Shown here: piece by piece, positions 29,105 to 39,100 of the stretch
How the letters are laid out: every line of letters begins with the position of its first letter
Numbering within the stretch: the stretch's first letter is position 1
Source of the DNA: Desulfogranum marinum
GTDB taxonomy: Bacteria > Desulfobacterota > Desulfobulbia > Desulfobulbales > Desulfobulbaceae
DNA: 64,000 nucleotides
Reading direction: 5' to 3'
Assembly (NCBI RefSeq): GCF_016918565.1
Contig: NZ_JAFFQD010000004.1
Coordinates: 62,001-126,000, forward strand
The notes under the pieces: generated by a model
Told to the model about the DNA's origin: nothing
The model's database searches: none
What the model saw: only the letters and a program-made list of their open reading frames with translations
Program-made: the position numbers and the translations under genes

Positions 29105-29290
29105 GTAACTACTCACTGGGATGATAACTACTTATTTTAGTATCTTTAAAACCTGTAACTGCTTACAGGTGCCTCATATTTGGACAGTCCCGATTTTTTG
29201 CTATAACCAATCTATGCGGGTAATCGTGACCGCCCGAAGAGGTAAGCGACCAACGGGAGACTCCGTGGGGTGCCTGCAAGCAGTTACGTT
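29105..29290 (+). repeat. Interspersed repeat family A, copy 2
   Basis: The core 29155-29287 is bounded by GTAACTGCTTACAGGTGCC and its near-perfect inverted copy GGTGCCTGCAAGCAGTTAC. The left palindrome arm present in copy 1 is deleted, while GGACAGTCCCGAT and the right arm with GGGAGACTCCGTGGGG are kept. A further AT-rich segment to 29105 aligns with copies 1 and 3. It occupies the gap between yqgE and a small gene. The rest of the gap (29291-29451) shows no feature. Confidence 0.8.
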
Positions 29291-29451
29291 TAAGGTTCTT
29301 TTAAGGAAATCCTATCACCCTTCGGTTCAAACAGTCAAGGATGATGATTGGGTAAGAAAAAAGAACCGTTTCAATGGTTGCTACCCTCTTTTGTTTTGTG
29401 CTATGAGTCAGAGGCAGAAAAAATGTTTTTATACACAATAAGGTAACCAAT

Positions 29452-29652
29452 ATGAATGATAATACCTCTTTATATTCTCGTTCCGATAAAATTAAAAAGG
29501 CTTTGCTCTGGTTAAGTGAAACTCAAGAAAAAAAACCAGGTGCCAAGAGGCAGAAGCTTCTGCAGGAGGCTGAAATCCGTTTTGACCTTTCTCCTGCCGA
29601 TTGTACTTTTTTGGATAAAAACTTTTCAAGCTCAGAGTCCTGTGATACCTGA
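29452..29652 (+). CDS. Small hypothetical protein
   Basis: A 66-residue, lysine-rich, soluble protein with no membrane segment. It contains a helix-like KIKKALLWLSETQEKK stretch and DLSPADCTFLDKNF near the end. I do not recognise a family. An AAGGT lies about 9 bases upstream. It lies between family A copies 2 and 3 and faces the convergent sensor kinase gene. Coding status is plausible, but the length alone does not prove it. Confidence 0.45.
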   Translation: MNDNTSLYSRSDKIKKALLWLSETQEKKPGAKRQKLLQEAEIRFDLSPADCTFLDKNFSSSESCDT

Positions 29653-29687
29653 TAAATCCCTAACCATTCAAAACAGTTGTATATTGA

Positions 29688-29894
29688 TTTTGTGTAACTA
29701 CTCAACAGGTTGGTAACTCTTTGATTTATTATACCTAAAAGCTGCAACTGCCCACAGGTGCCTCAGATTTGAACAGGCGTGATTTTTCGCGGGTAAACGA
29801 AGACTCCGTTAGCCTCTCTATGCGGGGGATAGTGATCTTCCACAGAGGTAAGCGAGCAACGGGAGACTCAGTGAGGTGGCTGTGAGTAGTTATG
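29688..29894 (+). repeat. Interspersed repeat family A, copy 3
   Basis: The left block GGTTGGTAACTCTTTGATTT aligns with copy 1. The core runs from GCAACTGCCCACAGGTGCC (29744) to CTGTGAGTAGTTATG (29894), inverted ends of the family. Interior motifs CGAAGACTCCGTTAGCC and GGTAAGCGAGCAACGGGAGACT are shared with the other copies. It lies 20 bases past the kinase stop, so its palindrome could act as that gene's transcript end. Confidence 0.8.
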
Positions 29895-29914
29895 TTTTTG
29901 CGTAAGAGCAGTTT

Positions 29915-31771
29915 TCAAATAACAAGATCACGATTGTCCACCGAGGGTAACTGGATAGTAACCACCGTTCCCTTGCCTTGCTGACTAGCTATGCTAATAG
30001 AGCCGTTATGGTCTAAAATTATTTTTTGTGAAATAGCTAGTCCAATTCCTGTACCTTGCTGTTTAGTTGTAAAATAAGGGTAAAAAACTTGCGAAAGAAC
30101 ATTTTCGTCCATCCCTGTTCCTGTGTCTGAGATAGTGAGTTGTACAAAATCATCAGATGCACTGTTTTCAGCTTCAATTGTTATTAGCCCCCCGTCCGGC
30201 ATAGCCTGTATACTGTTGAGTAAAACGTTCATGAGCAACTGGGTGAGCCTGTCCTTGTCACCTTTAATTTGCTTAAGGTCATCACTTGTAGTGAGTAACA
30301 CTTCAATATTATTTTCAAGCGTTTCCGCTTGTATTAACTCTACTTCTTTCTCGAGAAGAGTGGTGACATCCACAGGTTGAAGTTTGAGAGAGATTGGGCG
30401 AGAAAAGCTGAGCATCTCGGTGATGGTTCTGTTCATTCGCTCTGTTTCCTGGATCAACAGCTGGGCCGTGTCACGCTCCTTACTTCCAGCTACGAATTTG
30501 TTTTTGAGTAACAGAGCCAGCCCTTTAATAGAACTTAAAGGATTCCTGACTTCATGCGCTACCCCACCTGCCATTTTTCCTATGGCAGCGAGTTTTTCAC
30601 TTTCACGCATTTTTTGTTCAAGCTTTTTAACCTTGGTAATGTCGGATAAAAGCAAAACGTCTCCCATATATGTTTTGTTTCTATCAAATATCTGTATTAA
30701 ACGGCAAAGCAGTACATACATGTCGCCTGCAAAAGCAATCCGGATTTCTCTTTCATCTGGCGCAAGGGGAGACTTCGGCTTGTTTTCATCAAAAAAGGCG
30801 GCGAGTTCTTCATGAAGTATTTCCTTAGGGGTCTTGCCAACGGCATTCGATTCTTTTATGCCGGTTATTTTTTCAATAGCCTGGTTCCATGTTTCAATCC
30901 GACCAGATTTGTTTGTAGCAATAATACCGACAGGGAGTGAGGTTATGAGCAAAGTGGTAAAGGCTTGTATTTCGTTGAGGGTTTTTTGTGAGACCCTGTA
31001 ACCCTGTACTACTGAGAGAGAAAACCAACCGGCCAGGCCGACCAGGAGCATGGCGAGCGAAAGTATGAAAATTTGAGCCCTGAGGCGGCCAAGAGTATGA
31101 TCATATTCTGTCATATCAAGCCCGACAACAATAAAAAAAGGTTTGTTGAGGTCACTCTCACCAGGTGTCCTGTCAATGATGGGTGGTCCTGTATCCCACC
31201 TGTTTTTGCCCATGAAAAAATTTCGATGCCCTGAGTGCTTCATGGTCATTGAAATACGCGAATGGCTGGGTACAAACGGTTTAAAACGACGTGTTGTCTC
31301 AAAAAGGCGTTTTTTCCCTTTATCTGTAACAATAGAGTAATACAACCTTGATCCATCATCACGTTGAAGCTGGCTTTTTATAATGGGGGAAGTTGGCAGG
31401 GTGTTGCCAATCTGTTTTTTATCATTGTGGGCTATGATTCTACCCTTATCGTCAATGAGAGCTATTTCACGTATGTCGGGGTCTTCAACGAGGTGATCTA
31501 TCATTTTTTGGACATGACTGTACCATGAATCACTTTCCCAAAAATTTCTTCTTATATCAGAGATGTATGACGCTCTCGCTCCAGATTGTACAGCTTTTAT
31601 CAAAGTGGCTCCCTTTTGAAGCATGGCATTCGTCATCAAACGTTTTTCCAGCCTAAGATTATGAAAGGCAAAGGTAACAACAATGATGATGAGCAACCCA
31701 GCTGCTGCAGTCAGGAGCCAGGGTGATGCAAAAAGTAACCTGGAGCGGAGAAGAGATATCACTTTATTCAT
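29915..31771 (-). CDS. Sensor histidine kinase, ZraS/HydH-like
   Basis: A 618-residue membrane kinase. TM1 is near residues 17-38 (PWLLTAAAGLLIIIVVTF), followed by a periplasmic Cache-like sensor with DLVEDPDIREIALIDDKGRIIAHND. TM2 is near 235-255, then a PAS domain (LLITSLPVGIIATNKSGRIETWNQA). HisKA contains the phospho-acceptor in AGGVAHEVRNPLSSIKG. The HATPase domain has LMNVLLNSIQAMPDGG, SDTGTGMDENV and TGIGLAISQKI. The gene layout resembles ZraS, with a ZraP-like gene divergent next to it, but no response regulator is in the window. Its ATG overlaps the stop of a small upstream gene by 4 bases. Confidence 0.9.
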   Translation of the reverse strand: MNKVISLLRSRLLFASPWLLTAAAGLLIIIVVTFAFHNLRLEKRLMTNAMLQKGATLIKAVQSGARASYISDIRRNFWESDSWYSHVQKMIDHLVEDPDIREIALIDDKGRIIAHNDKKQIGNTLPTSPIIKSQLQRDDGSRLYYSIVTDKGKKRLFETTRRFKPFVPSHSRISMTMKHSGHRNFFMGKNRWDTGPPIIDRTPGESDLNKPFFIVVGLDMTEYDHTLGRLRAQIFILSLAMLLVGLAGWFSLSVVQGYRVSQKTLNEIQAFTTLLITSLPVGIIATNKSGRIETWNQAIEKITGIKESNAVGKTPKEILHEELAAFFDENKPKSPLAPDEREIRIAFAGDMYVLLCRLIQIFDRNKTYMGDVLLLSDITKVKKLEQKMRESEKLAAIGKMAGGVAHEVRNPLSSIKGLALLLKNKFVAGSKERDTAQLLIQETERMNRTITEMLSFSRPISLKLQPVDVTTLLEKEVELIQAETLENNIEVLLTTSDDLKQIKGDKDRLTQLLMNVLLNSIQAMPDGGLITIEAENSASDDFVQLTISDTGTGMDENVLSQVFYPYFTTKQQGTGIGLAISQKIILDHNGSISIASQQGKGTVVTIQLPSVDNRDLVI

Positions 31772-31953
31772 ACTTTAGGGAAAGCAATAAAGGGGCCATT
31801 ATGCCATGTTGAGCAACATTCGAATACCGGCTGCTGTTTACGAAGCATCTCAAGTGATGAACAGCCTAGGCAGGATTTGTTCCGGGTATTTTTTACCCAG
31901 TCTTTTAAAGCAAGGTGGGTAAAAAGTGAACACTCGTATATCGGGAAAAACAT
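31768..31953 (-). CDS. Small cysteine-containing protein coupled to the kinase
   Basis: A 61-residue protein with five cysteines (C8, then CLGC and ECC). The stop TGA overlaps the ATG of the sensor kinase (ATGA), which argues for translation. No signal peptide, family or Shine-Dalgarno is recognised. If real it may take part in metal sensing with the kinase, but that is speculation. Confidence 0.45.
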   Translation of the reverse strand: MFFPIYECSLFTHLALKDWVKNTRNKSCLGCSSLEMLRKQQPVFECCSTWHNGPFIAFPKV

Positions 31954-32027
31954 ATTTAGAACAGTTGCCTTGTTGTTTGTAAATAAAAAATAAATAAATT
32001 CATTATGTTAATTTGTTTGTCGCTAGT

Positions 32028-32044
32028 TTGGCATGGTCTTCGCA
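32028..32044 (+). promoter_or_regulatory. Sigma-54 (RpoN) promoter for the ZraP-like gene
   Basis: The sequence TTGGCATGGTCTTCGCA matches the -24/-12 consensus (YTGGCACGrnnnTTGCW), with GG and GC separated by exactly 10 bases. It lies 56 bases before the ATG of the ZraP-like gene on the same strand. In E. coli zraP is transcribed by sigma-54 under ZraR, which agrees with the neighbouring kinase. Confidence 0.8.
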
Positions 32045-32099
32045 TGTTTGAGAGTGCAACAGGCGAACACCATAAACTTTACAGTTAGGAGAATGCTAT

Positions 32100-32516
32100 A
32101 TGATGAAAAAAATGAACACAAAAAGCATGGTACTTGCTGCAATTCTCACCAGTGGTATTTCATTGGCGATTACTCAAGCAGCAATAGCGAGTCCAAATTG
32201 GCATGGAAAAAGCCTAGCACCTTGCCAGGTACAACAGTTGGACAGTGTAACACAAAAGGCACAGCAAAAATTTTTACAAGAAACTGTTGAACTCCGCAAA
32301 CAAATGATGGAAAAAAGAGCTGCCATGCGCGCTATCATGGGTGCGGGCACACCCGATGCAAACCAAGCCTCAAAAATTGCAGGAGAGCTTTTTGATCTCC
32401 GTGAGAAACTGCGTGTTAAAGCAGATGAGTACGGGCTGGCAATACCTGGAATCGGATCGCGCGGCACCTGTATGTCCATGGGCGGTTCCAGAGGTATGAA
32501 GTACAAAAACTATTAA
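32100..32516 (+). CDS. zraP: ZraP-like periplasmic metal-responsive protein (Spy/CpxP fold)
   Basis: A 138-residue secreted protein. The N-terminus is a signal peptide (KSMVLAAILTSGISLAITQAAIA) with cleavage after AIA. The mature region is helical, with QQKFLQETVELRKQMMEKRAAMRAIM and SKIAGELFDLREKLRVKADEYG, the pattern of ZraP/Spy/CpxP proteins that bind zinc or act as chaperones. A C-terminal glycine and methionine-rich tail (GSRGTCMSMGGSRGMKYK) is present. A strong TTAGGAGAA lies 9 bases upstream of a doubled ATG start. Expression is predicted to need sigma-54 and a metal-responsive activator. Confidence 0.85.
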   Translation: MMKKMNTKSMVLAAILTSGISLAITQAAIASPNWHGKSLAPCQVQQLDSVTQKAQQKFLQETVELRKQMMEKRAAMRAIMGAGTPDANQASKIAGELFDLREKLRVKADEYGLAIPGIGSRGTCMSMGGSRGMKYKNY

Positions 32517-32537
32517 TTCTATCTTTTCTCTTCCCCT

Positions 32538-32590
32538 CTCCCCTGGCAGGCTTCCCTCCTTTTTTCCTGCTGGGGGAGTTTTTTTCTTTT
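32538..32590 (+). terminator. Rho-independent terminator of the ZraP-like gene
   Basis: A 13-bp GC-rich stem (CTCCCCTGGCAGG with CCTGCTGGGGGAG, two GU wobbles) with a 15-base loop is followed by TTTTTTTTCTTTT (from 32579). It lies just after the stop at 32516. This is the clearest intrinsic terminator in the window. Confidence 0.9.
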
Positions 32591-32607
32591 CAACACCCTT
32601 TGTTTGA

Positions 32608-35127
32608 CTACATCATATTTTCAGGGTCGACATCTACAACCATTCTTACATTCGACAAGCATAGAGAACGTCTTTCGTCTAATATACGCGTACAAACAGC
32701 ATGGAGAGCCCTCGCGGATGCACTCTTAAGCAATAACTGCCACCTGAATTTATCTTTTATTTTTCCCACCGGGGATGGAGATGGACCTAACAGATCGATA
32801 TGATGCTGTTTGCAATCTTCATGTATGAATGCAGCTGTTTTACGGGCAGCTTTTTCTACCTTGGTTTCGTCAGTTCCGTTAAATTTGATATTGATCATTC
32901 TTGAAAATGGTGGAAACCCCATGGGGGAACGAGTTGTTATCTCCTGTTCATACAGTGCTTCATAATTATGATCTTGGGCAAACCTGATTGCATAATGGCT
33001 GGGTTGATTTGTTTGTATAATAACTTTTCCTGGTTGATCCCCCCTACCCGCTCTACCTGTGACCTGAGAAAGTAGGGAAAAGGTTCGTTCACCGGCTTTA
33101 TAATCGGGGATTGTAAAACCAGCGTCTGCCCATATGACACCAACCAGAGTAATATTTGGAAAATGCAGTCCCTTTGCTATCATTTGGGTGCCGACCAGGA
33201 TGTCTATTTCTTTGTTCCTGACTGACTGGAGAATCTCGAGATATTTTTTTCTTTTTACAGCAACATCGCTGTCTAGCCTTGCCACTCGTGCAGCAGGAAA
33301 AAGCTGTTTTGCTTCTTCTTCAATACGTTCAGCCCCAATGCCTACTCCTGCAACATTTTGCGAACGACAACCGGGGCAGATGATTTGCGAAGGCATGGTA
33401 AATCCACAGTAATGACAGAGTAGTCGCCCTTTACTTCGGTGATAGGTAAGAGAAACCTGGCAATGGCGACACTGGAGAACATGCCCACAATCTCGGCAAA
33501 GCATGGTAGAGGAAAAACCTCGTCGATTAACAAATAACAGCGCCTGTTGTTTATTATCCAACGTGTTACCAATTTCTCGAATCAGTGTGTCGGAAAAGAA
33601 AAGGTCGCGCCGGCTTCTTTTTTTGGTTGAAAGATCGACCACCGCCACCGTGGGCAATGGCTTTTCCTGCACTCGCTTTGTAATGGTCAATAATTTATAC
33701 TTTTCCTTAATGGTGTTATTGTAGCTTGTTACCGATGGAGTTGCTGAGCCAAGTATAACGGGGCATGAGGTGAGTTTAGCGCGCATGACAGCGACGTCTC
33801 TTCCGTGATACCTGGGACCGTCTTCCTGCTTATAAGCAGGTTCATGTTCTTCGTCTACAATAACTACTCCCAGCTTGTCCATGGGGGCAAATACGGCTGA
33901 GCGGGCTCCAAGAACCACCTTTGCCGATCCATCCCTTACTCGCTGCCATTGATCCAGTCTTTCTCCTTGGGAAAGACCACTGTGAAACAGGGCTAGTTGA
34001 TCACCGAAACGTGTATAAAATTGGGCCTCCAGTTGTGAGGCAAGCGCAATTTCAGGCACCAGTACCAACGCTGTTTTACCCTGTTGCAAGGCTGCCTCGG
34101 CTGCGCGCAGGTAAACCTCTGTTTTCCCGCATCCGGTTACACCAAAAAGTAAAAAAGGTTGGAACTCCCCTGCTGCGATGCTTGGTGTAATTTCTTGTAA
34201 GACTTTTTTCTGTTCTGCGGTAAGCTCAAGAGGTTGGGCGGTAGTGGTAATGGTGTTGCCAAACGGATCTCTATATACCCGCTGATCATGTTTGCTGAGA
34301 ATACCTTCCGCGCAAAGAGATGATAATGCTTTGGAGCAGTTGGGGTACAAGCTGAGGAGAACTTTTCTCGCTACCGGTTTGGATCCCGTATTGAGATACT
34401 TATCTAAAAAAAGAGTAAGGGCTTTTTTTTCAGAGGGCTTTAAAATTTGTGCTAAGCGATGCTCATCTTCTGGTTGTAAAATTGAAAGGGGATCGGTTGT
34501 TTCGAGTCCCGTGTTTTTAAAAAAGGTGGGTGCCAAGACATAGACTGTTTCTTTTTTCGCCTTTACCTGCGATGCAATTAACTCCGGCACCAACTCGACA
34601 GCGCCGCTCTTGATTAATATTTGTAATTGTTTGTTTTGAGCTTTATCCTGACGGATTTTTGCAATCTGAGCTGGAGGAACTTCTTGAAATTGCAGCAACT
34701 GCTGAAACCAAGGAAGGATGGTAAAACAATATTTTTCGGGCGAAACTTCATAAAGTTTCAAGGTTTCGATATCGAGTACATTTACCCTGTAGCCGCTTTT
34801 CGCTGAAGGTGCCATAGGAAGAGCTGTTTTTATAACTTCACCCAAGGGATGATGGTAATAAGACGAAATCCAACGGTACAGTGGGATAAGAAAGGGTGGA
34901 AAAAAAGGAGCCGGTGCAAAGACATCAAGGATAGGCTTGACAGTAAAATCGGTTTTTTGGACCCTTTTTAGAGGGGATGCTTCCAGGACATATCCGGTCA
35001 CTCGCCTTCTTCCGAGTGGCACCAACACACAACTGCCGACCGGAATAGCATCTTTTCGGTCGGCAGGATGGCCGTAGGTCAATGTCTGATCGACAGGGGC
35101 GGCGACGGCCACCTCATAAAGGGTCAT
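32608..35127 (-). CDS. priA: Primosomal protein N' (replication restart helicase PriA)
   Basis: An 839-residue superfamily 2 helicase that reloads DnaB at stalled forks. The Walker A is LFGVTGCGKTEVYLRA, with Cys in place of the usual Ser or Ala. Other helicase motifs follow: LVPEIALASQL, VVIVDEEHEPAYKQ and VILGSATPS. The zinc region has CRDCGHVLQC, CQVSLTYHRS and CHYCG...CPGC. Motif VI is QVTGRAGRGDQPG. The N-terminal 3'-DNA-binding domain opens with TLYEVAVAAPVDQTLTYGHP. The frame stays open 33 codons further, into galU, but the ATG at 35127, 13 bases after the galU stop, is taken as the start. Confidence 0.95.
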   Translation of the reverse strand: MTLYEVAVAAPVDQTLTYGHPADRKDAIPVGSCVLVPLGRRRVTGYVLEASPLKRVQKTDFTVKPILDVFAPAPFFPPFLIPLYRWISSYYHHPLGEVIKTALPMAPSAKSGYRVNVLDIETLKLYEVSPEKYCFTILPWFQQLLQFQEVPPAQIAKIRQDKAQNKQLQILIKSGAVELVPELIASQVKAKKETVYVLAPTFFKNTGLETTDPLSILQPEDEHRLAQILKPSEKKALTLFLDKYLNTGSKPVARKVLLSLYPNCSKALSSLCAEGILSKHDQRVYRDPFGNTITTTAQPLELTAEQKKVLQEITPSIAAGEFQPFLLFGVTGCGKTEVYLRAAEAALQQGKTALVLVPEIALASQLEAQFYTRFGDQLALFHSGLSQGERLDQWQRVRDGSAKVVLGARSAVFAPMDKLGVVIVDEEHEPAYKQEDGPRYHGRDVAVMRAKLTSCPVILGSATPSVTSYNNTIKEKYKLLTITKRVQEKPLPTVAVVDLSTKKRSRRDLFFSDTLIREIGNTLDNKQQALLFVNRRGFSSTMLCRDCGHVLQCRHCQVSLTYHRSKGRLLCHYCGFTMPSQIICPGCRSQNVAGVGIGAERIEEEAKQLFPAARVARLDSDVAVKRKKYLEILQSVRNKEIDILVGTQMIAKGLHFPNITLVGVIWADAGFTIPDYKAGERTFSLLSQVTGRAGRGDQPGKVIIQTNQPSHYAIRFAQDHNYEALYEQEITTRSPMGFPPFSRMINIKFNGTDETKVEKAARKTAAFIHEDCKQHHIDLLGPSPSPVGKIKDKFRWQLLLKSASARALHAVCTRILDERRSLCLSNVRMVVDVDPENMM

Positions 35128-35140
35128 TAATGAGATACAC

Positions 35141-36022
35141 TCATATTCCACATCCATTGCAGATGCTTTCAAGATGTTTTCTGAACGGCTCGCCCAACGT
35201 ACTGTGTTGCAGAGAAAAATCAACAATGGCTTTCAGGTAGCCGAGCTTGTCACCGGCATCATAGCGTTTGCCCTCAAACTCATAGGCATACATGCCCCTT
35301 AAGTTGGAAAGGGCTAACAAGGCGTCTGTCAACTGGATTTCTCCGCCATGACCAGGCGTGGTTTTGCCCAACAGATCAAAAACTTCAGGCATTAAAAGAT
35401 AGCGACCAATAATAGCCATATCCGAATTGGAGGTGCCAGGCGCAGGTTTTTCAACCATCCGGTTTACTTTAAAGGTTCGCTCTTTTTCGATAGCCTCTCC
35501 CTCAACGATTCCATACTGGTAGGTCTCATTCATTGGTACACGCTGGACGGCAACAATAGACTCGCCAACATCCTTGTACAAATCAATCATCTGTTTACAG
35601 CAAGGTACATCGCTCATAACAAGGTCATCACCCAATAGAACCAGGAATGGTTCATTGCCGATGACATTACGAGCCATCCATATGGCATGGCCCAGGCCGA
35701 GCGGTTTTTTTTGGCGGACAGAGACGATATCAATCAGGTTGGAAATATTTGTCAGTTCTTCGCTCAGCTCGACTTTATTTTTTTCCTTCAGCACGGTATC
35801 AAGCTGGAAGTCATAATCAAAATGGTTTTCTATAGCTGACTTGCCTTCACTGGTAATGAGAATTACCTCTTCAATACCTGAAGCGACGACTTCTTCCACA
35901 ATATATTGAATGGTTGGTCTGTCTACAATGGTTAACATTTCCTTGGGGATGGCTTTTGTAGCCGGTAAAAAACGAGTACCAAGTCCAGCAACCGGAATAA
36001 CGGCTTTTCTTATTGCCTGCAT
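35141..36022 (-). CDS. galU: UTP-glucose-1-phosphate uridylyltransferase GalU
   Basis: A 293-residue nucleotidyltransferase that makes UDP-glucose for LPS and polysaccharide synthesis. The N-terminal IPVAGLGTRFLPATKAIPKEML nucleotide-binding loop, GLGHAIWMARN, LVLLGDDLVM and the KPAPGTSNSDMAIIGRY segment are family hallmarks. GGEIQLTDALLAL and EGKRYDAGDKLGYLKAI close the active site. It precedes priA by 13 bases on the same strand. No functional link between the two is obvious. Confidence 0.96.
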   Translation of the reverse strand: MQAIRKAVIPVAGLGTRFLPATKAIPKEMLTIVDRPTIQYIVEEVVASGIEEVILITSEGKSAIENHFDYDFQLDTVLKEKNKVELSEELTNISNLIDIVSVRQKKPLGLGHAIWMARNVIGNEPFLVLLGDDLVMSDVPCCKQMIDLYKDVGESIVAVQRVPMNETYQYGIVEGEAIEKERTFKVNRMVEKPAPGTSNSDMAIIGRYLLMPEVFDLLGKTTPGHGGEIQLTDALLALSNLRGMYAYEFEGKRYDAGDKLGYLKAIVDFSLQHSTLGEPFRKHLESICNGCGI

Positions 36023-36143
36023 TGTCGCCTCAATGAATGTATAATGGAAATTGTAAAATACCCTACAAAGATAAGCTTTAAAATACTCAGCAATAAACTA
36101 TACTCGTATTCCCCTTTTCCTCTCAAGTATTAATCTATTTTTT

Positions 36144-39100
36144 ATGCACATTACATATCCACCCACTCTTCCCATTTCAGAACATAGACAAGAAATTCGC
36201 TCAACCCTGGAAAATAACCAGGTCATTGTTATTGCAGGTGATACTGGTTCGGGGAAGACGACGCAATTACCAAAGATATGCATTGAGGCCGGCTGCGGAA
36301 CCAAGGGAAGAATAGGTTGTACACAGCCAAGGCGTATCGCCGCTGTTTCGGTAGCGGAAAGGGTAGCTGAAGAAACACGATCAGGTGATGAGGTCGGATA
36401 TAAGATCAGATTCCAGGACCGTGTTACAGAAAATACCATCGTCAAATTTATGACTGATGGTGTTTTACTTGCAGAGACCAGAAATGACCGATTGCTGAAA
36501 CAGTATGATGCCTTGATTATCGATGAAGCGCATGAGCGGAGCTTAAATATTGATTTTCTGCTTGGATATATTAAACAACTGCTTCCTACAAGGCCGGACC
36601 TCAAGGTTATCATTTCTTCGGCCACCATTGATACCGAAAAGTTCAGTAAACATTTTTCCAATGCTCCTGTTGTTTCCGTTTCAGGACGGTTGTTTCCCAT
36701 TACGACCATGTACCAGGAAGATGAAAATGATGATAGCTTACAGGAAGGTACCTATGTGGAGCAGGCGATTCGGGTCATTCACGATTTAGCAACCGACCCT
36801 TTTGGTGGTGATATTCTTGTTTTTATGCCCACTGAAAGAGATATTTTTGACACCATTGATGGGCTGGATGAATATATACGCGAAAGTAACCTCATCTTAC
36901 CCCTTTTCGGCAGGTTACAGGCTGCAGATCAGCGCAGGATATTTAAGCAATCTTCCAAAAGAAAAATTATTGTTGCCACCAATGTCGCTGAAACCTCTAT
37001 CACTGTCCCTGGTATCCGATTTGTAGTGGATACCGGACTAGCGCGTATCTCAAAGTACAATGTTCGAACAGGAACCACCAGTTTACGGATTTCTAAAATC
37101 TCCCAGGCAAGCTGCAATCAGCGTCAGGGGCGATGTGGCAGGACAGGTCCCGGCACCTGTATCAGACTGTATCCGGAACAAGATTTTTTAAGTCGCGACC
37201 AATTTACATTGCCCGAAATTCAGCGATCAAATCTTGCTGAAGTTATCTTGCAGATGGTTAACTTAAAGCTAGGCAAACCAGACCAATTTCCGTTTGTCGA
37301 CGCGCCGCTGCCACGTGCTATCCGAAAAGGGTTTCAAACCCTGATTGAACTGGGAGCATTGAAGAAAAGCCATGCCCTCACCCAAGATGGGAGGTTAATG
37401 GCAACTTTACCGCTAGATCCCTGTATCTCGAAAATTGTTATAGAAGGCGGCAAAAGAAACGCTCTCAAGGAGACCACTATCATTGCCGCCGCGCTCTCTG
37501 TACAAGATCCCCGGGTTCGCCCCATTGACAAAGAACAGAAAGCCGATGAAGCTCATCGGCAGTTCCTTGATAAACGCTCTGATTTTCTTACCCTGCTCAA
37601 TATCTGGAACGAATTGTTTCAACAGGAAAAAAAGATCAGTTGGTCCAAATTGTCAAAATTTTGCAAAAACAGCTATCTTTCCTGGCAGCGTATGCGCGAG
37701 TGGATAGATGTCTTTGAGCAGATATCACGGCTTCTTAAACAAAGAACCGATTTCAAAACACTTGATGAGCCTGCCGGCTATGAAGCTATTCACATGGCAT
37801 TGACCAGTGGATTTTTACGTAACATTTGTCGAAAAAAAGAAAAGAAATTGTACATTTCCAGTGGCAACAAGGAAATTTCTCTATTTCCTGGCTCCGCACT
37901 TTACAAAAGTGGTGGTGAATACATCGTTGCAGCACATTTTATAGAGACAACCCAACTTTTTGCTCGTACAGCTGCAAATATAAAAGCAGAATGGCTCGAA
38001 GAGCTTGGTGGTGAGCTGTGCAAGCGTTCATGGACCAATCCCCGCTGGGAAAAAAAGAGTGGCAGGGTTGTTGCCGATGAACATATCAATCTCTTTGGTC
38101 TACCGGTAATTAGTGGTCGCAAGGTTAACTACGGCAGGATTAACAGTGTAACGAGGCAGGAGGCAAAAGATATCTTCATCAGGGAAGCACTTTTGCATAA
38201 TCGACTAGGCAGAGGGTATCCTTTTTTAGAAGCTAATCAGCAGTTGCTTTGTCGGTACCGGGAAATCGAAGAGCGGATTAGGCGTCGCAATGTTGTGGCC
38301 GATGAAGAGCATTTTTTCCGATTTTATGAAGGTCGGCTTGGAAATGTCTATGACAGATTCACCCTGAACAGGTTATTGCGGCGTAAAAAAAGCGATACGT
38401 TTCTGCGGATGACAAGCGATGATATTGTGATTGACGCGCCTGTTGAGGATGAACTCTATCAATATCCACCGACGTTACAGGTAGGGGAGTTAACATTTGC
38501 ATTGCAATATACCTTTGTGCCGGGTGACGAAAAGGACGGCGTGACGGTGTCTATCCCTTGCCAGGTTATTGATCACATTAATCCAGCTGTTTTTGAATGG
38601 CTTGTTCCCGGCCTGTTGCCGGAAAAGCTTCTTTTTTTACTTAAGCGTCTGCCCAAGAGGATTCGTAAAACCCTGGTACCGCTGCCGGATGCTGTCGACC
38701 GGATTATGGATTCTCTGGAACTGTACAAAGGATCCCTTTATCAAAATATTGAAAAAATACTGCTCAAATCCTATCGGCTGAAAGTGGAACGGACTGATTG
38801 GCAACCTGATGCTTTGCCGCTTTTTTTAAAAATGCGGTTTGACTTCCTGGATGAAAAAGGAAAAAGCTGCCTGGTTTCAAGGTCTTTTAAAGAAATTCAT
38901 CACCATCTAAAAACCGAAGTCACTTCTTCTACAAACAAAATTGCAACTGATCTGCCTGAGATGAGTAATATCACAGCCAATGATCTGGATACTATTCTCC
39001 CACAAATAAGTGTAAATGTAGGCCCCTCAGCATCCATTCGGGTCTTTTCTCCACACCTGGAAGTCGATCCCATAAAGGACCAGGTCCATCTTAAATATGG

